Below, piece by piece: positions 1 through 9,875 of a stretch of 34,483 nucleotides of DNA (position 1 is the stretch's first letter; each line of letters begins with the position of its first letter). The notes below the pieces were generated by a model. It did no database searches. It was not told where the DNA came from and saw only the letters and a list, made by a program, of their open reading frames with translations. Both the position numbers and the translations under genes were made by a program. Source of the DNA: Candidatus Magasanikiibacteriota bacterium (GTDB lineage: Bacteria; Patescibacteriota; Patescibacteriia; Magasanikbacterales; UBA922); NCBI GenBank assembly GCA_002716765.1, contig PBBY01000011.1:1-34483 (forward strand), given 5' to 3'.

Positions 1-2
1 AA

Positions 3-38
3 GCATTTAAAGAATTTATAAAAAAACAGGCTAAATAA
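3..38 (+). CDS. 3' end of an upstream CDS (..AFKEFIKKQAK*), partial
   Basis: Frame 3 is open from the window edge to TAA at 36-38 and is followed immediately by a terminator-like hairpin. Confidence 0.45.
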   Translation, partial: AFKEFIKKQAK

Positions 39-51
39 GGTCTGTTTTTTT
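20..51 (+). terminator. Rho-independent terminator
   Basis: AAAAAACAG-gctaaataaggt-CTGTTTTTTT hairpin with U-tract. Confidence 0.6.
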
Positions 52-378
52 GATCACATCTAAAAAGAAGTGCGTAGAGAACATTAATCAAAAATATGCT
101 ATACGCTCCTTATCTCTCTTAGCGTAACCACTAAAGAAATGATGGACCAGTAATGCGCAATGATCCACATTTGATTGCTGGATGTAAACATCATTATAAA
201 AAGAAATGTGACTACTCCCAAATAAAGACGCCAGATTCTCATATGTGCTCCCAAATAAGAAAAAGAACAATGCTGGCCGTATTCTAGCAATTATTTTTGA
301 TTTCGTCTAATTTTTTATAATTGAATTGAAAATCTTAAGATTCCATGCTATAGTTTTATCATTATAGCTAATAATTAT

Positions 379-1671
379 ATGCAACATTATATTAATGATA
401 TTATAAAATTTGTGGATAAAGAAGTGACTATTAAGGGTTGGGTACATAATATGCGCTCTTCTGGTTCGATCGCATTTATAGAGGTTCGTGATGGAAGCGG
501 ATTTATTCAAGCTATTGTGTCAAAAAGTGAAGTCGAAGAAGGTGTGTGGGAGTCTGTTCAAAAACTCACTCAAGAGAGCGCAATTGAGGTGTTGGGTAAT
601 GTTAGTACTCATCCAAAAAAGGAAGGTGAATATGAACTACAGGTAGTGAGTCTTTCTGTTGTTCAAATTGCAGAAGAATATCCAATAGCAAAAAAAGAGC
701 ATGGGCCAGATTTTTTACTCGATAATAGACATTTGTGGCTGCGAAGTAAAAAGCAGTGGGCAATTCAACGAATTCGTGATGTTATTATCTCTTCAACGTA
801 CGGTTTTTTTCATGATCGTGGATTTACTAAAATCGATACACCAATTTTTACACCAAATGCATGTGAAGGTGCAACTGAATTATTTTCTATAGAATATTTT
901 GATGAAGGAAGTGTGTATTTAACACAATCCGGACAATTATATTTAGAAGCCGCTATTATGTCTGTTGGGAAAGCGTTCGATTTTGGTCCGGTGTTTCGTG
1001 CAGAAAAAAGTAAAACCAGAAAACATCTTACTGAATTTTGGATGATGAATGCAGAGATGGCTTTTGCAGAGCATGCAGAAAATATGGATGTGCAAGAAAA
1101 ACTTGTGCAATATATTGTGGCATCTTGTCTTGAAAAATGCACAAAAGAATTGCGTATTTTAGAAAGAGATGTTACACCACTTCAGGCCATTGCGCAACCA
1201 TTTTCTCGGTTAACATACGCCGAAGCGGTGGAACAATTGCAAAAACGTGGCTCAAATATTACATTTGGCGATGATCTTGGCGCAGAAGATGAAGAGTTGT
1301 TGACAAAAGATTCAGCCGTACCAATATTTATTCATAAATGGCCAAAATCCATGAAGCCATTTTATATGAAGCAAGACCCAGAAAATCCAGAATTGGTCTT
1401 GAATAATGATCTTATTGGTATAGAAAATGCCGGAGAATTAATTGGTGGTTCGCAAAGAGAAGATAATTATGATACGCTTGCAGAAGAAATTAAAAAAGAT
1501 GGTTTAGAGGGGCCAGAGTATGAGTGGTATTTGGATTTGCGTAAATATGGTTCGGTACCACATTCGGGATTTGGATTAGGATTAGAGCGCGTGGTCCGGT
1601 GGATCAGTGGTACGCAACATATTCGTGAAACGATTCCATTTCCACGAATGATTAATCGCGTAAAACCATAA
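379..1671 (+). CDS. asnS: Asparaginyl-tRNA synthetase
   Basis: N-terminal OB-fold (VTIKGWVHNMRSSGSIAFIEVRDGSG) plus class II motifs (FGPVFRAEKSKTRKHLTEFWMMNAEMAF; GFGLGLERVVRWISG). TTGAAA-N17-TATAGT promoter upstream; no SD. Confidence 0.95.
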   Translation: MQHYINDIIKFVDKEVTIKGWVHNMRSSGSIAFIEVRDGSGFIQAIVSKSEVEEGVWESVQKLTQESAIEVLGNVSTHPKKEGEYELQVVSLSVVQIAEEYPIAKKEHGPDFLLDNRHLWLRSKKQWAIQRIRDVIISSTYGFFHDRGFTKIDTPIFTPNACEGATELFSIEYFDEGSVYLTQSGQLYLEAAIMSVGKAFDFGPVFRAEKSKTRKHLTEFWMMNAEMAFAEHAENMDVQEKLVQYIVASCLEKCTKELRILERDVTPLQAIAQPFSRLTYAEAVEQLQKRGSNITFGDDLGAEDEELLTKDSAVPIFIHKWPKSMKPFYMKQDPENPELVLNNDLIGIENAGELIGGSQREDNYDTLAEEIKKDGLEGPEYEWYLDLRKYGSVPHSGFGLGLERVVRWISGTQHIRETIPFPRMINRVKP

Positions 1672-1673
1672 GT

Positions 1674-2675
1674 ATGGGAAAAAAGAATAAACAAAAGAAG
1701 CGAAAGAAAAAGAATTTACCAAAAGAATTACCAGAAAAATTTGTAGAAAGACTCACAAATATTGTGGGTTCTTCTACTTTAACGCGCGTCATGAAAACGT
1801 TTGTAGATAAACCAACCACATTTCGAGTAAACACGATTAACGCAAAAAAGAAAGAAGTGGGTGCGGCACTAAAAGAGCATAATTATAAAACAAAACATGT
1901 TTCTTGGTATGATCATGCCTATATTTTGCAAAACCAAACAAAGCGTGGACTTACCGAGTTAGAGATATATAAAGAAGGAAAAATATACATTCAAAGTCTG
2001 GCAAGCATGGTGCCACCGCTTATTCTTGATCCAAAACCAGGAGAAAAAGTGCTCGATCTTACCGCAGCTCCAGGAAGTAAAACCAGTCAAATTGCCGCGC
2101 TTATGGAAAAGCGTGGAGAATTGGTGGCAAATGAATTAAACAAAGTTCGGTTTTTTCGTTTGCAACATAATATGCAACATTTGGGTGTATTAGATCCACA
2201 AAATGATTGGGAGTTTATTATGCGCATGGAAGATGGATCGGCGTTGTGCAAAGAATATGAAAATTATTTTGATAAAATTTTGGTAGACGCACCTTGTAGC
2301 GGAGAAGCGCGGTTTATAGATGGGTATCCAAAAAGTTATGGTTATTGGTCCGAGCATAAAATAAAACAAGTTGCGTACCGGCAACACAAACTGCTTATGG
2401 CTGCGTGGTTTGCGCTAAAGCCAGGCGGTGTTTTAGTGTACTCAACGTGCACCATGGCGCCAGAAGAAAATGAAGCACGAATTAGTAAATTGGTTGAACG
2501 GTTTGGCGAAGAAGTGGTGGTAGAAAAAATAACATTACCGCAGGTTGAGAGTATTCCACCAAGTGTAGAATGGAAAGGGAAGGTATACCACAAAGACGTG
2601 GCGAAAACATTTCGTATGTTACCAACAACTGAGGTAGAAGGGTTTTATGTTGCGCGTTTACGGAAAGTTGCTTGA
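1674..2675 (+). CDS. NOL1/NOP2/Sun (RsmB/RsmF-type) RNA m5C methyltransferase
   Basis: SAM motif LDLTAAPGSKTSQIA; catalytic cysteines in DAPCSGEARF and YSTCTMAPEENE. Confidence 0.93.
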   Translation: MGKKNKQKKRKKKNLPKELPEKFVERLTNIVGSSTLTRVMKTFVDKPTTFRVNTINAKKKEVGAALKEHNYKTKHVSWYDHAYILQNQTKRGLTELEIYKEGKIYIQSLASMVPPLILDPKPGEKVLDLTAAPGSKTSQIAALMEKRGELVANELNKVRFFRLQHNMQHLGVLDPQNDWEFIMRMEDGSALCKEYENYFDKILVDAPCSGEARFIDGYPKSYGYWSEHKIKQVAYRQHKLLMAAWFALKPGGVLVYSTCTMAPEENEARISKLVERFGEEVVVEKITLPQVESIPPSVEWKGKVYHKDVAKTFRMLPTTEVEGFYVARLRKVA

Positions 2676-2697
2676 CACATTCTTAAGTAAATAAAAA

Positions 2698-2822
2698 CCT
2701 CATAAAAAAGGAGTAAGAGTGTTGAGGCAGATAAGGGGTCTTCATCGAAATAAGCGTATCTATCACTGCCCACCTAACACGTATTAGTGTAATAACAGTT
2801 GCTAAAATTGCTCGATAGAAGG
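2698..2822 (+). other. Intergenic region with several potential nested stems and a 22-codon SD-preceded mini-ORF (2719-2787)
   Basis: Stems CCTCA/TGAGG, GGCAG/CTGCC, ACAC/GTGT and TCTATC/GATAGA. AAAGGAG lies 5 nt before GTG in GTGTTGAGGCAGATAAGG...TAG. Confidence 0.3.
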
Positions 2823-2841
2823 GGTGTGTATATCTATCTAT

Positions 2842-4599
2842 TTATTCTTTTAAATAGCCACCGCTTTGCTTTTTCCACATGGAAGCGTATACACCTTTTT
2901 TCTTTAGTAGCGTTTTGTGATTACCATCTTCTATAATCTTTCCTTTCTCTAGTACAATAATTCTATCCATTGCAAGTAATGTTGAAAGTCTATGAGCAAT
3001 AGCAATAACAGTTTTGTCTTTCATTAAGGTTTGGAATGCGTCTTGGATAAGGGTTTCACTTTCTGAATCAAGCGCACTTGTTGCCTCATCGAGTATTAAA
3101 ATAGGGGCGTTTTTTATTACAGCGCGCGCTATGGCAATACGTTGTTTCTGACCACCGCTTAAGGTTACACCACGTTCTCCAACAACCGTGTCATATTTTT
3201 TTGGTAGTTTTTGTATAAATTCATGTGCATGAGCAATTTTTGCTGCACCAAGAACTGCTTTTTTTGTCGTATTAAATCCATAGGAAATATTTTCATAAAT
3301 TGATCTATTAAACATTTCTGGTTCTTGAGTAACCGTGGACATGTGCTGTCTTAAGCTATTTTGTGTAATATCTTGTATATTTTTTTTATCAATTACAATT
3401 TCTCCTTTTTGTATATCATAAAGACGAAGCAAGAGTTTGAGTAATGTGGTTTTTCCGGCACCGCTATGGCCGACAATTCCTACTTTTTGGTTTTCTGGAA
3501 TATGGAGATTCAGGTTTTTAAACACATATACACCATTGTATTTAAAAGAGACGGAATTAAACTGAATATCTCCGTGGAGGAGTGGGGTATTTTGAGCACC
3601 TTTTTTGTCTATAATATCATGTGGTTTTAACAGTGTTTCAAGACCTTCTTCGAGTTGTCCATATTGGTCAAAAAATAAATCTATACTTTCTGCAATACCA
3701 ATCATGGCACCACGAATACTTGCGGTAATACCAAAAAACATAATAACATCACCAAAGGTAATAATGCTATTTTGCCACAAAAAGAGTGAGTAAAAAAGTA
3801 CCACCGCAAGCATTACACCTTGAAGAACATTGTTTATTAGATTCATTTGGGTTTTATACCCGTATAATGTAATATTAGTATGCAACCGCTGTTTGCTGAC
3901 ATTTCGTATGCGCTGTAACTCATCTTTTTCTTTGGAAAATATTTTTACTAAGGTAATATTAGAAATAAAATCAACGACTTGTCCAGTGAAGTCAGATTTA
4001 ATTTGCGCATGTTTTTTTGACAATTGCTTAATTCTTTTTAAAAGTGCAAGATTAACCGGAACAAAAACAAATAACCAAGAAAGCATAAGGAGGGCTATAC
4101 TTATATTTGCACTAAATGCCAAAATAATGGCCACAATAAGGCGCAAAAATACCGGCCAAAACATGTTCATGAGTTGAAAAAACAATCCGACCGAAGTATC
4201 TGCATTGTTTATTTTATTTGCAAGATTTCCAGAAAAATGTTTACTAAAATAGGCATTTGAGTGTTGTGCAATATGTTTATGCACGGTAGTCCTTACGCTA
4301 TGACCCATATTTGCTCGCGCTTTTGTACTTGCCAATCCTTTTATCCAAATAAACACATATGAAAGTAGTATAATCGCAATATATAATACAGCATACCACC
4401 AAACTATACTTGTGTCTGCACCTATTCCAGGAGTGATGACGGTTGCAGCATCTACAATTTGTTTCATAATATATGGCAGCACACCACGAAGAATAGTGGC
4501 GAGCGTAATACACACAAAAGCAAGACCTATTTTTTTCCATTGGGTTTTACTAATGCGCAATGCTAGGAGTATGGGATTTGGGAGCCTTTCTTTTAACAT
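2842..4599 (-). CDS. ABC transporter, fused permease/ATP-binding subunit (exporter type)
   Basis: Walker A GHSGAGKTTLLKLL, signature LSGGQKQRIAIARA, Walker B ILILDEATSALD, N-terminal multi-TM domain. The ORF track starts at 4629, but a TATACT -10-like element lies at the upstream start, so the internal Met at 4599 (MLKERLPNP) is the likelier start. Confidence 0.92.
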   Translation of the reverse strand: MLKERLPNPILLALRISKTQWKKIGLAFVCITLATILRGVLPYIMKQIVDAATVITPGIGADTSIVWWYAVLYIAIILLSYVFIWIKGLASTKARANMGHSVRTTVHKHIAQHSNAYFSKHFSGNLANKINNADTSVGLFFQLMNMFWPVFLRLIVAIILAFSANISIALLMLSWLFVFVPVNLALLKRIKQLSKKHAQIKSDFTGQVVDFISNITLVKIFSKEKDELQRIRNVSKQRLHTNITLYGYKTQMNLINNVLQGVMLAVVLFYSLFLWQNSIITFGDVIMFFGITASIRGAMIGIAESIDLFFDQYGQLEEGLETLLKPHDIIDKKGAQNTPLLHGDIQFNSVSFKYNGVYVFKNLNLHIPENQKVGIVGHSGAGKTTLLKLLLRLYDIQKGEIVIDKKNIQDITQNSLRQHMSTVTQEPEMFNRSIYENISYGFNTTKKAVLGAAKIAHAHEFIQKLPKKYDTVVGERGVTLSGGQKQRIAIARAVIKNAPILILDEATSALDSESETLIQDAFQTLMKDKTVIAIAHRLSTLLAMDRIIVLEKGKIIEDGNHKTLLKKKGVYASMWKKQSGGYLKE

Positions 4600-4745
4600 A
4601 AAATAATTTTGTATAGAGTAGTATACCATTTTTTATCATAAAAAAAAATGAAGAATATAGAAATATACATATGTTTTTTATATATATCAGGTTGCAAAAA
4701 CAACATAAACTTGATACGCTAGATAAGTAAATTAATAATAATTGT

Positions 4746-6515
4746 ATGTTTAGAACACACACCTGTGGAGAACTCACTTCGGCGCATGCGGACAATGTGG
4801 TAACGCTTTCCGGATGGGTACACAAACACCGTAATTTTGGCGGATTAGTTTTTTTGGATTTGCGCGATAGATATGGTTTAACACAAATAGTGTGTAACCC
4901 AGATAATATCTCTGATTTTAGTATTGTAGAATCACTAAAATATGAACATATTATTAAGGTGGTAGGAAAAGTGATGCCAAGAGATGAAAAAAATATTAAT
5001 GCAGAGCTGGCAACAGGGAGTATAGAAGTTCATGCAACTGAGATTAGTATTTTAAGTAATACCAAACCATTACCATTTGAAATTTTTGATGCAAAAAAAG
5101 GCGAAGAAGACGAGGAATTACGATTGAGGTATAGGTTTTTAGAGTTACGAAGAAAAAAGCTACAAGACACTATTGTTTTTCGAGCAAAAGTAGAAGCGCA
5201 TATTCGCCAGTTTATGAATCAGAATGATTTTATAGATATTGCAACGCCAATTTTAACAGTGAGTTCACCAGAAGGGTCACGAGATTATTTGGTGCCAAGC
5301 AGAATTCATCCGGGAAAATTTTATGCATTACCGCAAGCACCGCAACAATACAAACAATTACTTATGGTTGCTGGATTTGATAGGTACTACCAAATAGCAC
5401 CGTGTATGCGAGACGAAGATCCACGAGCAGACAGAGCACCAGGAGAATTTTATCAACTGGATTGTGAAACAAGTTTTATGACCTCCGAGGAGTTTTTTAC
5501 TCTTATGGAACCATTGTGGATAGAATTAACCGAGCAGGTTGCAGAAAAAAAAGTACAACAAAAACCATTTCCTAGAATTCCGTATAAAGAGTGTATAGAA
5601 AAGTATGGTTCGGATAAGCCAGATTTGCGGTTTGGTATGGAAATTCAAGATATTACCGAGTTGGCAAAAGCGGGGGAGTTTGCGGTATTTCACAATGCCG
5701 ACGTTATACGCGCGCTGGTTGTTCCTGGTGGTGCTGCGTATTCCAGAAAAGATATTGATGGCAAATTTACAGAAGCAGCAAAACAAGGAAATGGAAAAGG
5801 ATTACCGTGGATAAAAGTAGTAAATGGCGCCGCAGAAGGTGGTATTGCAAAATTCTTTTCTGCAGAGCAATTACGCGAACTTATTGCAAAAGTAAATGCA
5901 GAAGATAATAGTATTATATTTTTTGGTGCCGACACATGGGAAAAAAGTGCCACAGCACTTGGTTGTGTCAGAAGTTTGGCTGGAGATATTTTGGACTTAA
6001 AAGATCCAAACGTCGTGGCTTGGGCGTGGATAGTCGACTTCCCTATGTTTGAATGGGACGAGCAAAACGAAAAAATAGATTTTGGTCACAATCCATTTTC
6101 TATGCCAAAAGGTGGGCTTGAGGTGCTCAATACAAAAGACCCGCTCGACATTATTGCTGATCAGTATGACATTGTGGCCAATGGTCTAGAGTTAAGTTCT
6201 GGTGCAGTCAGAAATAAAGATCCAGAAATAATGTATAAAGCATTTGAAATAGCTGGGTATACCAAAGAACAGGTTGATGAAAAGTTTGGTCACATGATTC
6301 AAGCCTTTGAATTTGGCGCGCCACCACACTGTGGGTTTGCTCCAGGAATTGAGCGGATTGTTATGGTGCTTACCAATGAGGCGAGTATTCGCAATGTCGT
6401 GGCATTTCCAAAAAACCAAAAAGCAGAAGAGCCAATGATGGGAAGCCCTTCAGAAGTAGCAGAAGAGCAATTAAAAGAATTGCATCTTCAAATAAAAAAA
6501 GAAAAAAACACGTAA
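4746..6515 (+). CDS. aspS: Aspartyl-tRNA synthetase (bacterial type with GAD insertion)
   Basis: MFRTHTCGELTSAHADNVVTLSGWVHKHRNFGGLVFLDLRDRYGLTQIV; YQIAPCMRDEDPRADRAPGEFYQLDCE; GFAPGIERIVMVL. Confidence 0.96.
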   Translation: MFRTHTCGELTSAHADNVVTLSGWVHKHRNFGGLVFLDLRDRYGLTQIVCNPDNISDFSIVESLKYEHIIKVVGKVMPRDEKNINAELATGSIEVHATEISILSNTKPLPFEIFDAKKGEEDEELRLRYRFLELRRKKLQDTIVFRAKVEAHIRQFMNQNDFIDIATPILTVSSPEGSRDYLVPSRIHPGKFYALPQAPQQYKQLLMVAGFDRYYQIAPCMRDEDPRADRAPGEFYQLDCETSFMTSEEFFTLMEPLWIELTEQVAEKKVQQKPFPRIPYKECIEKYGSDKPDLRFGMEIQDITELAKAGEFAVFHNADVIRALVVPGGAAYSRKDIDGKFTEAAKQGNGKGLPWIKVVNGAAEGGIAKFFSAEQLRELIAKVNAEDNSIIFFGADTWEKSATALGCVRSLAGDILDLKDPNVVAWAWIVDFPMFEWDEQNEKIDFGHNPFSMPKGGLEVLNTKDPLDIIADQYDIVANGLELSSGAVRNKDPEIMYKAFEIAGYTKEQVDEKFGHMIQAFEFGAPPHCGFAPGIERIVMVLTNEASIRNVVAFPKNQKAEEPMMGSPSEVAEEQLKELHLQIKKEKNT

Positions 6516-6547
6516 AAAAAAGAACCTGTCGTAATGACAGGTTTTTG
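6514..6547. terminator. Bidirectional rho-independent terminator between aspS and the convergent transglycosylase gene
   Basis: AACCTGTC-gtaat-GACAGGTT flanked by A- and T-tracts. Confidence 0.85.
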
Positions 6548-6583
6548 GTTAAAAGAAAGAAAGATGATATTTGAGTTATTCCA

Positions 6584-7324
6584 CTATTCCGCTTTTTTTG
6601 CGTAAAGTGGTTTTTGACCAAATACCCCCATATAGAGGATTTCTATTCTTTTCGCTCGATTTTTATGGCGCTCTGCCAGCTTTGAGAGGTTTTTTTGCAA
6701 CCTCTTAAGCTCTTTATCCAACGATTCGAGCTCTTCCTGAAGTGCTAATAACTTCTTCTTAGGTGTGATATTTTCGACCAAACCTAGAATCCTTTTAGCA
6801 TAGGAATACGACACCACCCCGACTTTGCAATCACGCTTCTTACCGGAGTTGTACCGAATCAGGGTGCGACACAGACTCCTTTTGTTTTTTTGGTAATAGG
6901 TGCCAAATGCCAGTAGTCCAGCCCCTATTTTGTCGCAACGAGGTTTATTACACCATAAGTGTGGCATAACCTGCATTGGGCCAATGGCACCTTTTGGTGA
7001 AACTAGACCCGCTCTAAACTGGCTTTCGCGATAGGCAATTGCGATTGACGCAAGAGTCAGTTTATTTTTGTTTTTTTCAAATCGAAAAAAGTGCAAGGCC
7101 TTTCTTGCGATTTTTTTGCAAAGCCTTACTTTCTTCGGGAAACTTCTACGAAGTTTCCTTTTGAAAGAGGGTGAGCGATACATTTTTCGCCCATTTGGCT
7201 CCTCTGTCAGAATTCTGTCGACAAGAGACTTACATGCCTCCTCGATCTGTCCGCGGTTTAGCGGTTCCTCAGTGGACGGTTGGATAAAAAGTGTGGCTGA
7301 TGCCAAAAGTAATAAAGCGAACAT
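6584..7324 (-). CDS. Secreted/membrane-anchored lytic transglycosylase (SLT-like) with C-terminal coiled coil
   Basis: N-terminal hydrophobic signal; SLT motif IAYRESQFRAGLVSPKGAIGPMQVMPHLW; C-terminal LQEELESLDKELKRLQKNLSKL. SD AGAAGGG upstream of ATG. Confidence 0.85.
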   Translation of the reverse strand: MFALLLLASATLFIQPSTEEPLNRGQIEEACKSLVDRILTEEPNGRKMYRSPSFKRKLRRSFPKKVRLCKKIARKALHFFRFEKNKNKLTLASIAIAYRESQFRAGLVSPKGAIGPMQVMPHLWCNKPRCDKIGAGLLAFGTYYQKNKRSLCRTLIRYNSGKKRDCKVGVVSYSYAKRILGLVENITPKKKLLALQEELESLDKELKRLQKNLSKLAERHKNRAKRIEILYMGVFGQKPLYAKKAE

Positions 7325-7366
7325 GAAAACCCTTCTTTTTTTGGTTGTGTAAAGTAGCGAGTGTTC

Positions 7367-7395
7367 ACTTTACCATATTTTATTGCTTTTGTCAA
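7367..7395 (-). promoter_or_regulatory. Sigma70-type promoter of the transglycosylase gene
   Basis: Minus strand TTGACA-N17-TAAAGT. Confidence 0.75.
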
Positions 7396-7430
7396 GTTAA
7401 TTTGGTAAAATACTATGATAATGAACAACT

Positions 7431-9149
7431 ATGGAGAGTATTTTTACTATTACTGACTTACGGCTTATATTGCTTGCAAAACTCTGTTTTTTTGCTTTTT
7501 TAGCTTGTAGCATACTTTTGCTATATAAACGGCCTAAAAATGGGCTTTTTGTGCTTATTACAGGGGTTTTTAGTGGATTAGCCTATTACTTTTTGGTAAA
7601 AGGGACGGTACTACCGTTTTTTGGGTTAAAGGGAGATGAAATAACCATTGCGGCAATGTATCAGACATTTACGCATATTGGCATGCTGAGTGATTTTGCG
7701 TATCATGCTTTACCACCATTTTATCCACCATTATTTTTTCAAAGCTTTGCTTTTTTGGGTAAGCTGTTTTCTTGGAATGGAGTGCAAACCGCCAAATTTG
7801 CTTCATTTATTACCATAACATTTTTCCCATTGCTTATATATTATGTGCAAAAATGGTTTTGGCAATCAAGAAATAGTACTAATTCTTCTTTATCAAATAC
7901 TGTTTTTTGGACCATGTCTTCTGTATTATTTTGTGTTGCAGTTGGGTGGAGTGCAGTGATAATAAAACCATATGAATTAGTAAGTGCCGTACTTACTATT
8001 TTGTGGACTATTGGGTTGGTTTACGATATATCAGAAAAAACACTGACACAAAAAAGAATGGTTTGGTATGGTATAATCGGCGGCATACTTTTTATGCTAT
8101 TTTATTTCTGGTTTTTTCTTGCGGCAATTGGCGTAACATTATTTCATCTCTTTTCTCGTTCTCGCACGGTTATTACAACGTATTTCCAATACGCAATAAT
8201 CGCGGCAATAATGCTTCTTGTTAGTGCACCATTTTGGTTTCCTTTGGCAAAAAGTTATAGTCATTTTGGTTCAGAAAATTGGCAATTGGGTTTTTTTGTT
8301 ATAGATTGGATTGCGACGCACGGACCTTTTATTACTAGTGGTGTTGTTGGAATAATTCTTGTACTTGGTTTTGTAAGTATTATTTTCTACAGACATACTA
8401 CTATTTGTCGAGCATTATTATGTCTTTTTGCGGCTGGATATGTGTGGCAAATAATGGGAATGATGACTATTGTATTATTTTCTTCACCACTACAAGAATC
8501 AAAAGGATTTTTATTTTGGAATAGAAGTATTTTGGTGTTTGGGTTTGCGTATGGTGTACAAATGGCTTGGAAATATGCACAACAGCGCATAACTTTTGTC
8601 ACCTGGAAAAAAACAGCGTGTATTATTGGATTATGCATATTGGCAACACAATTATTTTTCGGGACATTTTTAGATGATCCCGAAGTCCAAAAGGTGCGAG
8701 TAAGAGCACAAACCATTCGGCATGGTGTGCCAGAACTCATTGCTTTTTTACAAGATTCGCCAATCACAAAAGATGCGTCGGTTTTGTCTTCTGGTATTCC
8801 AGAATTATATGCATTTCTTTCACTCAATAATACGGTGTATTTTAATCAGCATAATTCACATCCAGCCGCTAGATTTTCTGATCGCTTGGGATTTGTTCGT
8901 ACGCTTTCGTATCAAAAAGAGAGTCGTGCATTATATGATATACTAAACACGAGCGCATATAAGCCAACACGTTTTATATTTTGGAAAGGTGTCTCAGAAT
9001 ATTATCCACTATATTTTGTATTAGATAATTTTCCACATAAAATGAAAGAAATGGAAGTATTGCTTCCGCGAACATTGTTTACTGCGCCATTTTTTGATAT
9101 GGTATATGAAAACAATCACTTTATTGTGTATGATCTACGCGCACTATGA
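7431..9149 (+). CDS. Multi-TM GT-C family glycosyltransferase-like protein (AftA-like features)
   Basis: About 12 hydrophobic helices; acidic loop motif KGDEITIAAMYQ followed by ALPPFYPPLFFQSFAFLGKL, resembling the D/E...LPPFYPP pattern of arabinofuranosyltransferase-type GT-Cs. Confidence 0.6.
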   Translation: MESIFTITDLRLILLAKLCFFAFLACSILLLYKRPKNGLFVLITGVFSGLAYYFLVKGTVLPFFGLKGDEITIAAMYQTFTHIGMLSDFAYHALPPFYPPLFFQSFAFLGKLFSWNGVQTAKFASFITITFFPLLIYYVQKWFWQSRNSTNSSLSNTVFWTMSSVLFCVAVGWSAVIIKPYELVSAVLTILWTIGLVYDISEKTLTQKRMVWYGIIGGILFMLFYFWFFLAAIGVTLFHLFSRSRTVITTYFQYAIIAAIMLLVSAPFWFPLAKSYSHFGSENWQLGFFVIDWIATHGPFITSGVVGIILVLGFVSIIFYRHTTICRALLCLFAAGYVWQIMGMMTIVLFSSPLQESKGFLFWNRSILVFGFAYGVQMAWKYAQQRITFVTWKKTACIIGLCILATQLFFGTFLDDPEVQKVRVRAQTIRHGVPELIAFLQDSPITKDASVLSSGIPELYAFLSLNNTVYFNQHNSHPAARFSDRLGFVRTLSYQKESRALYDILNTSAYKPTRFIFWKGVSEYYPLYFVLDNFPHKMKEMEVLLPRTLFTAPFFDMVYENNHFIVYDLRAL

Positions 9150-9847
9150 CTCTTACGTTAAAATTACAACAATTTTCTGGCCCGCTCGATGTACTACTTG
9201 CCTTAATAGAAGACAAAAGAATGCCTATTACTGATTTGTCTATTTCTGCAGTAACCGAACAATATTTACAACATGTTGAACAATTAGATGCAATTAATCC
9301 AGAAGAATTGGCAGATTTTTTGGGTATTGCCACAAAACTCGTATTATATAAGTCTAAACTTTTGTTACCACAGTTTTTTCCAGAAGAAGAGGAGGATGAG
9401 GAATCATTGCAAGAGCAATTGCGGCGGTATAAGCTGTTTGTTGATGTAAGTAAGCATGTTTCTATGTTATGGACAAAGCAGCGTTATAGTGTTTTTAGAG
9501 TAGAGCCACCAAAAAAACAGCATGAATTTGTTCCACCACAAAAAACAACACAAGACACAATGCACAAAAGCATGGTACAATTACTTCGTCGATTGGCACC
9601 ACGCAAACCATTGCCACAAGTTACCATGCACAAGACAATCTCGGTAAAAGAAAAGATTCAAACCATTCGGCAATTATTAAAAAAAGTCAAAACGGTACAT
9701 TTTCATGACGTTGTCTCATCAAAAAAGAATAAGAGTGAAATTATTATTGGGTTTTTGGCTGTTTTAGAGTTAGTGAAGCAGCAACATGTTGCACTATCTC
9801 AAAACACCTCGTTTTCTAATATTGTTATTTCTCCAATAAAGCAGTAA
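9146..9847 (+). CDS. scpA: Segregation and condensation protein A
   Basis: FSGPLDVLLALIEDKRMPITDLSISAVTEQYLQ; ATKLVLYKSKLLLP. ATGA overlap with the upstream gene; followed by scpB. Confidence 0.93.
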   Translation: MTLTLKLQQFSGPLDVLLALIEDKRMPITDLSISAVTEQYLQHVEQLDAINPEELADFLGIATKLVLYKSKLLLPQFFPEEEEDEESLQEQLRRYKLFVDVSKHVSMLWTKQRYSVFRVEPPKKQHEFVPPQKTTQDTMHKSMVQLLRRLAPRKPLPQVTMHKTISVKEKIQTIRQLLKKVKTVHFHDVVSSKKNKSEIIIGFLAVLELVKQQHVALSQNTSFSNIVISPIKQ

Positions 9848-9875
9848 TATAATAGTATAGATATAATCAGTTTGT

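Noticed and set aside
88-290. Minus-strand small ORFs upstream of asnS
   Set aside because: TTG-type start, no SD, no recognisable domain, low-complexity AT-rich translation.
2673-9149. TGA recoding (as in some CPR lineages)
   Set aside because: TGA ends ordinary CDSs here (e.g. 2673-2675 and the ATGA overlap at 9146-9149), and full-length core proteins are open under the standard code.
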